Positions 1-7,222 of a stretch of DNA of 64,000 nucleotides are shown in pieces; position 1 is the stretch's first letter, and the number at the start of each line of letters is the position of its first letter. The translations under genes were made by a program, and so were the position numbers. Source of the stretch: Litoribrevibacter albus (GTDB lineage: Bacteria; Pseudomonadota; Gammaproteobacteria; Pseudomonadales; Litoribrevibacteraceae); the NCBI RefSeq assembly GCF_030159995.1, contig NZ_BSNM01000011.1, positions 248,001 to 312,000 of the forward strand, written 5' to 3'. The notes beneath the pieces were generated by a model. The model was not told where the DNA came from and did not search any database. It worked only from the letters and a program-made list of their open reading frames with translations.

Positions 1-863
1 TCGCCAACAGGGCCAAGAATACGAGATGCGACACCAGGAATATCCGGTACACCCACCAGGGTCAACTTCGCTTCATCACGGTTAAACGCAATACCAGAGA
101 TCAGTGGCTGTTCCATTGAATCATCTTCCTCATTATCAATCGTAATTAGAGTACCCGGCCCTTCTTTAAAGCTGGAAAGCACTCTCAATGGCACCTTATA
201 TTTACCCGCAAATTCCACAGAACGAATCTGCAGAACCTTCGAGCCAAGACTCGCCATTTCCAACATTTCTTCAAAAGTAATTTTCTCAAGTCGACGGGCA
301 TCTTCAACCACACGAGGGTCTGTTGTATAAACACCATCAACATCAGTGTAAATTTGACACTCATCCGCACCCAAAGCAGCCGCCAATGCCACACCAGTGG
401 TATCAGAACCACCACGACCTAGCGTAGTAATATTGCCTGCTTCATCAACGCCCTGGAAACCAGCAACGACAACAACGCGACCTTCATTAAGGTCATTTTT
501 CATCTTCTCGCCGTCAATGCTTTGAATTCGAGCTTTACCGTGTGAATCATCTGTAAGAATTCTTACTTGACCGCCGGTATAAGAACGAGCATCCCAACCA
601 CGCTTTTTCAATGCCATAGACAGCAATGCGATGGTTACTTGCTCACCCGTTGAAACCAACACATCCAATTCACGAGGATCTGGACGCTCCATCACATCGG
701 AGGCCAAACCTAATAAACGGTTAGTTTCACCACTCATTGCCGACACAACGACCACGACATCATGACCGTCCTGACGGAATTTGATTACTTTTTCCGCAAC
801 AGCTTCGATTCTTTCGACAGTACCTACGGATGTACCACCGTACTTTTGAACTATTAATGCCAT
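1..863 (-). CDS. lysC: Aspartate kinase (3' part beyond window edge)
   Basis: Phosphorylates L-aspartate, the first step to lysine, threonine, methionine and diaminopimelate. The frame opens at an ATG (complement of 861-863) and runs off the left edge, so about 287 residues are visible. The N-terminus reads MALIVQKYGGTSVG, the aspartokinase nucleotide-binding signature. Further in are STGEQVT, GRGGSDTT and DVDGVYTTDPR, the amino-acid kinase fold. The start of the regulatory ACT region (PLISGIAFNRDEAK) is present and the rest is cut off. It follows alaS on the same strand, the alaS-lysC order seen in Pseudomonas, where csrA comes next; that position is outside this window. Identification is certain; the C-terminus cannot be judged. 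Confidence 0.95.
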   Translation of the reverse strand, partial: MALIVQKYGGTSVGTVERIEAVAEKVIKFRQDGHDVVVVVSAMSGETNRLLGLASDVMERPDPRELDVLVSTGEQVTIALLSMALKKRGWDARSYTGGQVRILTDDSHGKARIQSIDGEKMKNDLNEGRVVVVAGFQGVDEAGNITTLGRGGSDTTGVALAAALGADECQIYTDVDGVYTTDPRVVEDARRLEKITFEEMLEMASLGSKVLQIRSVEFAGKYKVPLRVLSSFKEGPGTLITIDNEEDDSMEQPLISGIAFNRDEAKLTLVGVPDIPGVASRILGPVG

Positions 864-961
864 ATCTGATGATCTATCTTGACCGAGAAACGGGCGCCCA
901 TTAAACACCAAGACGCCCAAAAGTTAAATATTAAAACACTTAGTCACTTCAAAACCTGAGC

Positions 962-3586
962 TTAAGCAAACTTTTCTGCCACCCAGTCTTTTGCCAACTC
1001 CAGTGCAGCATCTACACCCGCAGGATCATTACCACCTGCCTGAGCCATATCAGGGCGACCGCCGCCTTTACCGCCAACCTTTTCAGCAGCTAACTTAATC
1101 AAGTCACCTGCTTTAGCGGTACCTGTAAGGTCTTTTGTCACACCCGCAATCAAGCTCACTTTGTCATCATTGACAGCTGCCAGCAAAATTACGCCTGATT
1201 GAAGCTTGTTCTTAAGTTGATCCGTTAAATCACGCAATCCTTTTGGATCAGCGCCTTCAAGTTTCGCTGCCAGCAATTTAACACCAGCAACTTCAATCGC
1301 TTGGCCAGCCAAATCATTACCTGCTGAGCTTGCCAGTTTTGCTTTTGCCAACTCTAACTCTTTTTCAAGCTGACGAGACTTGGCAATCATTTGCTGAACT
1401 TTTTCCAGAACAGAATCACGACTGCCTTTTAGTTGACCAGCAATCTCACTAATAATTGCATCCGATTCTTGTGTTCGCTTATAAGCAGCTTCACCAGTCA
1501 CCGCTTCGATACGACGAACGCCTGAAGCAATACCGGACTCAGAAGTAATCTTAAGGATTCCGATATCACCCGTGCGCTTAGCGTGTGTACCACCACACAA
1601 TTCAATAGAGAAATCGTTCCCCATTGAAAGAACACGCACTTCATCGTCGTACTTTTCACCAAACAGAGCCATTGCGCCTCTATTTTTCGCACTGTCGATA
1701 TCCATCACTTCCGTTGAAACCTGCGTATTTTCTGAGATCAACCCATTTACTCGCGCTTCAATGTCAGAAATTTGTGCTGGCGTTACCGCTTCAAAGTGAG
1801 AGAAGTCAAAACGTAGTTTTTCCGGATCTACCAATGAACCTTTCTGTGCAACATGATCGCCCAGAACATCACGCAATACGGCATGCAACAAGTGAGTAGC
1901 TGAGTGATTCAAGGCTGTTGCTTGACGAGCTGTTTTATCAACCTCAGCACCGAGTACGTCACCAAGTTTGATAGAACCTGAATTTAGCTTACCAATATGA
2001 AGATGGTTAGCGCCGTCTTTTTGAGTATCAGCAACAACAAACTCAACACCGTCTGCCAACAAGCGACCTGAATCACCTACTTGACCACCAGACTCACCAT
2101 AGAACGGAGTGGCTTCCAAAACCACAACGCCATCATCGCCAGCAGCCAACGAAGAAACCTCTTCACCCGCTTTTAATAAAGCAACCACCGTTGATTGACC
2201 ATCTAAATGATCATAACCGGTAAACTCAGTCGCTTTATCCAGAGTCACTTTTGCCGTTAGATCGACATCAAACTTACTGGCCGCACGAGCACGCTCACGC
2301 TGCTCATTCATTGCAACGTCAAAGCCAGCTTCATCAATGGTTAAGCCACGATCACGCGCAACCATTGCTGTTAAGTCCAGAGGGAAGCCATAGGTGTCAT
2401 ACAGTTTAAATACCGTCTCACCAGGAATTTCGGTTCCAGACATTTCTTCAACCGCTTGATCGAAGATCTTAACGCCCTGATCCAGAGTCTTTGCAAACTG
2501 CTCTTCCTCTTTAAGAAGTGCTCGTTCGATTAGCTCTTGATTCTTAGCAAGATCCGGATAGGCCTCGCCCATAACGTCCACAAGCGCAGCAACCAATTTA
2601 TGGAAGAACGGTTCTTCACCACCCAGCTTATGGCCATGCAAAGCCGCACGACGAATAATACGACGCAACACATAACCACGACCTTCATTCGAAGGTGTAA
2701 TACCATCTGAAATCATGAACGCGCACGAACGGATATGATCCGCAATTACTCGAAGAGAAGCCTGAGTGGTATCCGTTTGACCCAGTAACTTAGCTGCCGC
2801 ATTTAACAGATGCTGGAACAGATCAATTTCATAGTTGGAGTGAACATTCTGAATAACCGCAGCAATACGCTCCAAGCCCATACCGGTATCAACAGATGGT
2901 TTTGGAAGCGGTTCCATTACACCATCCGCAGTGCGGTTGTACTGCATGAACACCAGGTTCCAAATTTCGATGAAACGATCGCCATCTTCTTCAGGAGAAC
3001 CTGGAGGTCCACCCCGCACTTCAGGGCCATGATCATAGAAAATCTCAGTACACGGTCCACATGGACCAGTATCACCCATCGCCCAGAAGTTATCAGAATT
3101 GTATTTTTCGCCTTTGTCGCCGATACGGATAATGCGATCTTCCGCAACACCCATTTTCTTATTCCAAAGTTCATAGGCCTCGTTATCGTCGTGATACACG
3201 GTGACCATCAACTTTTCCGTTGGAATGTTCAGCCATTCTTTAGAGGTAAGAAATTCCCAAGCAAAACGAATCGCATCTTCTTTAAAGTAATCACCAAAGC
3301 TGAAGTTACCCAGCATTTCGAAGAAGGTATGGTGACGAGCAGTAAAGCCCACGTTTTCCAAGTCGTTATGTTTACCACCTGCACGCACACACTTCTGAGA
3401 TGTGGTTGCACGGGTATAACTGCGTTTTTCTTTACCTAGGAAGCAGTCTTTAAACTGAACCATACCGGCTACTGTAAACATAACAGTCGGGTCATTACCC
3501 GGAATCAAAGAACTACTTTCAACCACTTCATGATTTTGTTTATTGAAGTAGTCCAAAAAGGCTTGGCGAATTTCTGAGCTTTTCAT
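962..3586 (-). CDS. alaS: Alanine--tRNA ligase
   Basis: Charges tRNA-Ala and edits mischarged Ser/Gly. The protein has 874 residues, the usual bacterial length. It starts with the class II catalytic domain ([14 protein letters not shown], then [13 protein letters not shown] and [12 protein letters not shown]). The editing domain carries the zinc-binding NHSATHLLH motif and the downstream [11 protein letters not shown] motif. The C-Ala domain ends the protein with a glycine-rich stretch ([15 protein letters not shown]). All expected motifs are intact. lysC follows about 100 bases downstream. In many gammaproteobacteria recX lies immediately upstream of alaS, but here recX is some 7 kb away. 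Confidence 0.98.
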   Translation of the reverse strand: MKSSEIRQAFLDYFNKQNHEVVESSSLIPGNDPTVMFTVAGMVQFKDCFLGKEKRSYTRATTSQKCVRAGGKHNDLENVGFTARHHTFFEMLGNFSFGDYFKEDAIRFAWEFLTSKEWLNIPTEKLMVTVYHDDNEAYELWNKKMGVAEDRIIRIGDKGEKYNSDNFWAMGDTGPCGPCTEIFYDHGPEVRGGPPGSPEEDGDRFIEIWNLVFMQYNRTADGVMEPLPKPSVDTGMGLERIAAVIQNVHSNYEIDLFQHLLNAAAKLLGQTDTTQASLRVIADHIRSCAFMISDGITPSNEGRGYVLRRIIRRAALHGHKLGGEEPFFHKLVAALVDVMGEAYPDLAKNQELIERALLKEEEQFAKTLDQGVKIFDQAVEEMSGTEIPGETVFKLYDTYGFPLDLTAMVARDRGLTIDEAGFDVAMNEQRERARAASKFDVDLTAKVTLDKATEFTGYDHLDGQSTVVALLKAGEEVSSLAAGDDGVVVLEATPFYGESGGQVGDSGRLLADGVEFVVADTQKDGANHLHIGKLNSGSIKLGDVLGAEVDKTARQATALNHSATHLLHAVLRDVLGDHVAQKGSLVDPEKLRFDFSHFEAVTPAQISDIEARVNGLISENTQVSTEVMDIDSAKNRGAMALFGEKYDDEVRVLSMGNDFSIELCGGTHAKRTGDIGILKITSESGIASGVRRIEAVTGEAAYKRTQESDAIISEIAGQLKGSRDSVLEKVQQMIAKSRQLEKELELAKAKLASSAGNDLAGQAIEVAGVKLLAAKLEGADPKGLRDLTDQLKNKLQSGVILLAAVNDDKVSLIAGVTKDLTGTAKAGDLIKLAAEKVGGKGGGRPDMAQAGGNDPAGVDAALELAKDWVAEKFA

Positions 3587-3915
3587 AAATCGTCCATCAT
3601 CGACGCCGTTTCCCGGCGATCTTATTTTAAATATTTTCTAATCTTATAGAGGGCTTTGAAAACCATCAAAACCACAAAAAACTGTCCACACCACGGACGC
3701 TCAAATGAGCGTATCAATCCGCTTAAGGCGATAACCAAAGAACAGCACAGTATATAGAGTTTCAAGGCACTTGCACACTCAATGAACACCTCGAACCAGA
3801 AAAATTCTGATGAATTATAGTGAGGTTTTGCGATCCCTTTGAATTTTGACTCTGAATCGCTTTTACGACATTCTTGCCACCAGCGAAAAAGCACAAATTT
3901 GATGAGGAGTTAGAA
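3587..3915. other. Divergent intergenic region alaS / ytoQ
   Basis: This 329-base stretch separates the divergent alaS (minus) and ytoQ (plus) genes and must hold both promoters. It is AT-rich near alaS. A 90-codon minus-strand open frame crosses it, but it has no recognisable domain. I see no tRNA, terminator or clear operator here. Confidence 0.5.
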
Positions 3916-4368
3916 ATGAAATTACGTGTATATTTATCAGGAGAAATTCATACCGATTGGCGTGAAACCATCAAACAGGGCGTCCAAGAAGCCGGTTTGG
4001 ACATAGAAATTTCAGCTCCTAACACCTGTCATGAAGACAGTGACGACTGTGGCGATAAGATTCTTGGCGCAGAAACCAACAACTTTTGGAAAGACCACAA
4101 GGCATCCAAAATCAATGGCCTTCGCACTCGCAAATTGATCTCGGATGCGGACATTGTTGTGGTTCGTTTTGGTGATAAATACAAGCAGTGGAATGCAGCT
4201 TTTGATGCAGGTTATGCCGCAGCCCTTGGCAAATCATTGATCGTAATGCATGGCTCTGACATTGTTCACCCATTAAAAGAAGTGGATGCAGCTGCCCAAG
4301 CTGTTTGTGAAACACCTGAACAGGTTGTTGATATTTTGCGCTATGTAATGACCAACCAATTACCATAG
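3916..4368 (+). CDS. ytoQ: YtoQ family protein, function unknown
   Basis: A 150-residue cytosolic protein of the conserved YtoQ family. Diagnostic stretches are VYLSGEIHTDWRE at the N-terminus, then DDCGDKILG, FWKDHKASKIN and RFGDKYKQWNAAFDAGYAAA. The fold resembles nucleoside 2-deoxyribosyltransferase-like proteins (an early strand followed by a helix-rich core and the WNAAFDAGYA segment), but no reaction is established that I know of. The frame could open 42 bases earlier. I chose the ATG at 3916 because GAGGAGTT-type Shine-Dalgarno sequence sits just before it and family members begin with this MKLRVYLSGE-like sequence. It is a single gene with its own terminator. Confidence 0.85.
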   Translation: MKLRVYLSGEIHTDWRETIKQGVQEAGLDIEISAPNTCHEDSDDCGDKILGAETNNFWKDHKASKINGLRTRKLISDADIVVVRFGDKYKQWNAAFDAGYAAALGKSLIVMHGSDIVHPLKEVDAAAQAVCETPEQVVDILRYVMTNQLP

Positions 4369-4412
4369 ACGCCCACTTAAATTAACGCCTTAAAGCGTTA
4401 AGTTTATTCAGA

Positions 4413-4463
4413 AGCCTGCATCGACGAGGGATATTCAACTCCTCATTAATGCAGGCTTTTTTT
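4413..4463 (+). terminator. Rho-independent terminator of ytoQ
   Basis: A stem with arms AGCCTGCAT (4413-4421) and ATGCAGGCT (4449-4457), with an inner GAGG/CCTC pairing, is followed on the plus strand by a run of T. The T run lies only on the plus side, so it serves ytoQ. The last codons of the converging transporter gene overlap its 3' edge. Confidence 0.85.
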
Positions 4464-5475
4464 ATCTTTCAGATACAGAAACGGATGTCATTTCAGACGC
4501 AATGTCCTCGCTCGGAATCGCTGCCCTACTCCGGCAAAACAGTTCGATAATCAACGCCAGGCCATTAAATAGTCGTTCCCCCCAATTAAACAAGATTAAT
4601 CCCGAGAGAATCACAAACGTGCCAATCCACACTTGCTGCGTCACCACTTCGCCATTAAAAACAACACCCAGCATCAGCGCCAACACTGGCGTGACCAAGG
4701 TCACCAAAGCCACGGTACTGGGTTTAAGCACAGACAGGATATGGAAATAACACATAAAACCAACCAGTGACCCCATAATGGCTAAATAAATTACCGCACC
4801 AATGGATCGATCAGACACTAAACTGGCCCCTGCTACTGCTTGATTTATCACCTCCCGAACACTGGTTTCGTAACTCATGCCAGCGAGTTCAATAAGCAAG
4901 ATCACCAAGTAGATGGGAACAGAACACACAAGCGCACCCACAGTTTGTTCCAAGTGACCATTTCTGTGCTCACTTTGCTTAATCAAGACACCGCTTAAAC
5001 TGAACAAGGTCACCGACAGCAACAGCAAACCAATCCCTTTAACGGTATCCTCACCCCAGGTTATGTCTGTACCAAAAATAACCACCAAACCCACCAGCGA
5101 AATCACCGAAGCTATCCAGCGATACACAGGCATTGGATCTTTTAAAATCCACAGAGCGAACATTGCAGAAAAGATAGGTGATAAGCCGTACAACACAGAA
5201 ATCAAACCACTTGGAATCAAGCCCGCTGCGTGATAGGTCGTGTACATAGACAGCGCAATACCAATGTCAGCATACAAGTACTTTTTAATCGCAGGTTTAG
5301 ACCACTCTAGAGACTTCCCCATCGCTCGTAATAAGCACCAGCCTAGCATTGCCGCGATTGTCATTCGAACTAGCGCCGACACGGTCGGATGAATTGATTC
5401 ACTGCTCCAGGTAACGCCCAATGGCGTCGTGGTCCAAACAAGAATGACCGTAATGTAGGCCATTGCGATAGACAT
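4462..5475 (-). CDS. EamA/DMT-family transporter
   Basis: An inner-membrane permease of the drug/metabolite transporter superfamily, 337 residues with about ten hydrophobic segments in two EamA repeats (roughly residues 5-140 and 155-300). The first repeat opens MSIAMAYITVILVWTTTPLG and ends near ALWILKDPMPVYRW. The second contains LVTPVLALMLGVVFNGE, a common EamA ending. I chose the ATG at 5475 because AAGGAGT lies six bases upstream. Longer upstream starts would run through a terminator hairpin. The substrate cannot be deduced; members export amino acids, metabolites or drugs. The upstream leader (5476-5703) suggests attenuation control. Confidence 0.88.
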   Translation of the reverse strand: MSIAMAYITVILVWTTTPLGVTWSSESIHPTVSALVRMTIAAMLGWCLLRAMGKSLEWSKPAIKKYLYADIGIALSMYTTYHAAGLIPSGLISVLYGLSPIFSAMFALWILKDPMPVYRWIASVISLVGLVVIFGTDITWGEDTVKGIGLLLLSVTLFSLSGVLIKQSEHRNGHLEQTVGALVCSVPIYLVILLIELAGMSYETSVREVINQAVAGASLVSDRSIGAVIYLAIMGSLVGFMCYFHILSVLKPSTVALVTLVTPVLALMLGVVFNGEVVTQQVWIGTFVILSGLILFNWGERLFNGLALIIELFCRSRAAIPSEDIASEMTSVSVSER

Positions 5476-5536
5476 TGTGTGACTCCTTTTCATAAAAATG
5501 TATGAATTTCGGAAGCAACAGAAAAACGGCGGCAGA

Positions 5537-5571
5537 AACAAAAAAGCCGCAGTCTGAGTCTGCGGCTTTTA
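5537..5571 (-). terminator. Attenuator-type terminator in the eamA-type gene leader
   Basis: Arms AAAAGCCGCAG (5542-5552) and CTGCGGCTTTT (5560-5570) form an 11-bp stem with a seven-base loop. On the minus strand the stem is followed by TTTTTTGTTT. It stands about 60 bases before the transporter start codon and after a possible leader peptide. That is the position of a premature terminator, not of a terminator for an upstream gene. The sequence CTGCGG occurs again in the leader (complement of 5605-5610) and could pair with the first arm to give an antiterminator. Confidence 0.75.
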
Positions 5572-5592
5572 GAAATTCGAGGGTTAACTCAT

Positions 5593-5703
5593 TCAACCAA
5601 AACACCGCAGCGGGATGGCCTTCAACCAACGCGCAGACATGACGAGTGCGAGCGCAACTCGGCATACAATTCGTGCAATGGCGTTAAAATTGAAAGTCGT
5701 CAT
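5593..5703 (-). CDS. Candidate leader peptide (36 aa) upstream of EamA transporter
   Basis: A short frame from an ATG (complement of 5701-5703) to a TGA (complement of 5593-5595) encodes 36 residues. The peptide is hydrophobic in the middle (RIVCRVALALVMSARW) and ends IPLRCFG. Its CTG-CGG codons lie in the segment that can pair with the downstream terminator stem, so ribosome position could decide termination. No good Shine-Dalgarno precedes the ATG. A weak promoter fit (TTTGCA, 17 bases, ATTAAG on the minus strand; 5718-5746) lies just upstream, so the leader would be short. Other frames through the same segment are also open, so the translated frame is inference. Confidence 0.4.
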   Translation of the reverse strand: MTTFNFNAIARIVCRVALALVMSARWLKAIPLRCFG

Positions 5704-5879
5704 GAGAGCTATGTGTTCTTAATGAATGAAGCATCAGTCTTGCAAAGCTTGACTAAAATAACAAGCCAAAGTTTTATTATTTATTGTTTAGTTTTTAATC
5801 TATCCCTCGGGCACTTCAGAACGTTCACCTGCTACGCTGAACTATTGATAATCCGTTTCTCGATGAGAAGACGAAAACA

Positions 5880-6956
5880 TTGAATAACAATAATAAGAGA
5901 ATTATATGGATAACCTGTACGGTCAGTGTTTTGGTACATATGGCTGTGGCAGCGCTCGCGCCGAACTTCGATTTTTTTCTTCCCTCCCTAAAACATTCAA
6001 ACACTTTGACTATCCAACTCACTTCTCTTGAGAAAAAACACACCATACCAATCGCCAAAGCAAGGCCAGAAGAGCCAGAAGAGCCAGAAGAGCCAGAAGA
6101 GCCAGAAGAGCCAGAAGAGCCTCAGAATAAAGATCGTCCCAAAAAAGTAAACAAAGACCCCTTTCTAGAGTCATTAACATCTAATAACGACACCAAGCCT
6201 AAAGGTACAGCCTCAACACAGGAACAGCCAAGCCCTCCAAAAAATACAATAACCAATAACAATCAGAGTAAAAACACCCCCAATCCAGAATCGCTCAAAC
6301 AAGTACAGAAAGCACAGAAAGCACAGAAAGCACAGAAAGCACAGAAAGCACAGAAAGCACAGAAAGCACAGAAAGCACAGAAAGCACAGAAAGCACAGAA
6401 AGCACAGAAAGCACAGAAAGCACAGAAAGCACAGAAAGCTAGTGTAGGTGCTTCAAGTACCAGTCAAGCATTTCGAGGGAACACCTCAGACCTTAAACAA
6501 ACACCCGTATCGTCCAACCCATTACTCCAAGAAATTATGAACAGGCAGAACAGTCTTGAAATTCAGGAGGCGTTATCTACAAACAGTGGCCAGCTATTAA
6601 GTGATATAGATTTAGCAGAGCAAGGAGTCGTTGGCTTTGAGGACGGCTTAGATACTAACCAACTGTACAACCCAATAGCTTATCAAATGTCTAAACAAAT
6701 GGAGGCCGACTGGAATCCTCCTGTTTCAGGAAAAAAACTAATGACTTCAATTAAGCTGTATCTAACCGAATACGGTGAAATTCGAAAACTAGTGCTGATT
6801 AAACCAAGTGGTGACAGTTCATTTGATCAACGAGCTCTCAATCTACTTATTGAGAAAAAGCGATTCTCTTTGGAAGAATTAAACCTGACGCAACTACCTG
6901 TAGGCTTGCGGGAGTTTGTTATGAACTTTGATGATTTTTCAGAGCCTGACGATTAA
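5880..6956 (+). CDS. TonB/TolA-like periplasm-spanning protein with minisatellite repeats
   Basis: A 358-residue protein with one N-terminal membrane anchor (about residues 8-27) and no cleavage site, followed by a long hydrophilic linker and a C-terminal TonB/TolA-like domain (about 260-350; MEADWNPP, then LYLTEYGEIRKLVLIKPSG and FDQRAL). The linker holds six EEP repeats and fifteen QKA repeats, a Pro/Glu-rich and a Lys/Ala-rich spacer like those with which TonB and TolA span the periplasm. The start is a TTG at 5880; a later ATG would cut into the anchor. No ExbB/ExbD or Tol genes are adjacent, so the energising partner is unknown. It is transcribed alone. Confidence 0.7.
   Translation: MNNNNKRIIWITCTVSVLVHMAVAALAPNFDFFLPSLKHSNTLTIQLTSLEKKHTIPIAKARPEEPEEPEEPEEPEEPEEPQNKDRPKKVNKDPFLESLTSNNDTKPKGTASTQEQPSPPKNTITNNNQSKNTPNPESLKQVQKAQKAQKAQKAQKAQKAQKAQKAQKAQKAQKAQKAQKAQKAQKASVGASSTSQAFRGNTSDLKQTPVSSNPLLQEIMNRQNSLEIQEALSTNSGQLLSDIDLAEQGVVGFEDGLDTNQLYNPIAYQMSKQMEADWNPPVSGKKLMTSIKLYLTEYGEIRKLVLIKPSGDSSFDQRALNLLIEKKRFSLEELNLTQLPVGLREFVMNFDDFSEPDD
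6066..6119 (+). repeat. 9-bp minisatellite, 6 copies (Glu-Glu-Pro)
   Basis: Six exact copies of CCAGAAGAG lie in frame and encode a Glu-Glu-Pro tract just after the membrane anchor of the TonB/TolA-like protein. Because the unit is a multiple of three, copy-number change would alter linker length without a frameshift. Confidence 0.97.
6306..6440 (+). repeat. 9-bp minisatellite, 15 copies (Gln-Lys-Ala)
   Basis: Fifteen tandem copies of CAGAAAGCA (only the last differs, in its final base) encode a Gln-Lys-Ala tract. The near-perfect DNA identity, rather than just protein-level repetition, points to recent expansion by slippage or recombination. Confidence 0.97.
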
Positions 6957-6980
6957 CCCCAGACTCTATATCTTCCGATA

Positions 6981-7160
6981 CTAACCATTCAACTTCTGAG
7001 TAATTTCGATGTACCTATCGACATCTGCCGGTTTGAATTTAAACTCAGCACCTTCTTTTACAGAAGCAATCAAGTTCTCTTTGGCGTAACGTTTTACCGT
7101 AAACTCAGACACTCCAAGCTTGTCAGCCACTTCTTTTACAGACAACAAACCTTCTGACAT
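6981..7160 (-). CDS. Small helix-turn-helix (MerR/excisionase-type) protein, 59 aa
   Basis: A 59-residue protein starting MSEGLLSVKEVADKLGVSE and containing FTVKRYAKENLI, then FKPADVDRYIE. This is the layout of the short HTH_17/excisionase-like DNA-binding domain: SVKEVADKLGVS forms the first helices, TVKRYAKE the recognition helix, and a wing plus a C-terminal helix follow. GGAG stands nine bases before the ATG. It lies 62 bases downstream of the MCE gene on the same strand and may be the last gene of that operon. No integrase or phage genes are nearby, so a regulatory rather than excision role is more likely; the target is unknown. Confidence 0.75.
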   Translation of the reverse strand: MSEGLLSVKEVADKLGVSEFTVKRYAKENLIASVKEGAEFKFKPADVDRYIEITQKLNG

Positions 7161-7222
7161 TGGTCACATCTCCATTGTTATTATTGATGATGAGATCAGT
7201 ATAGTTGGTGTTAGTATTTCTG

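Noticed and set aside
2810..3439. 209-codon plus-strand frame inside alaS
   Set aside because: Lies antisense to the catalytic domain of alaS; the translation has no domain and unusual composition, so it is a shadow of the real gene.
3720..3727. CTTAAG near the ytoQ promoter as a PmrA-type site
   Set aside because: A single half-site without a partner five bases away; expected by chance in a sequence of this length.
3622..3894. 90-codon minus-strand frame upstream of alaS
   Set aside because: No recognisable domain, no clear ribosome site, and it fills the region that must hold the alaS and ytoQ promoters.
5399..5665. 88-codon frame running from the leader into the transporter gene
   Set aside because: It passes through the terminator hairpin and overlaps the transporter in another frame; the transporter start at 5475 has a much better ribosome site.
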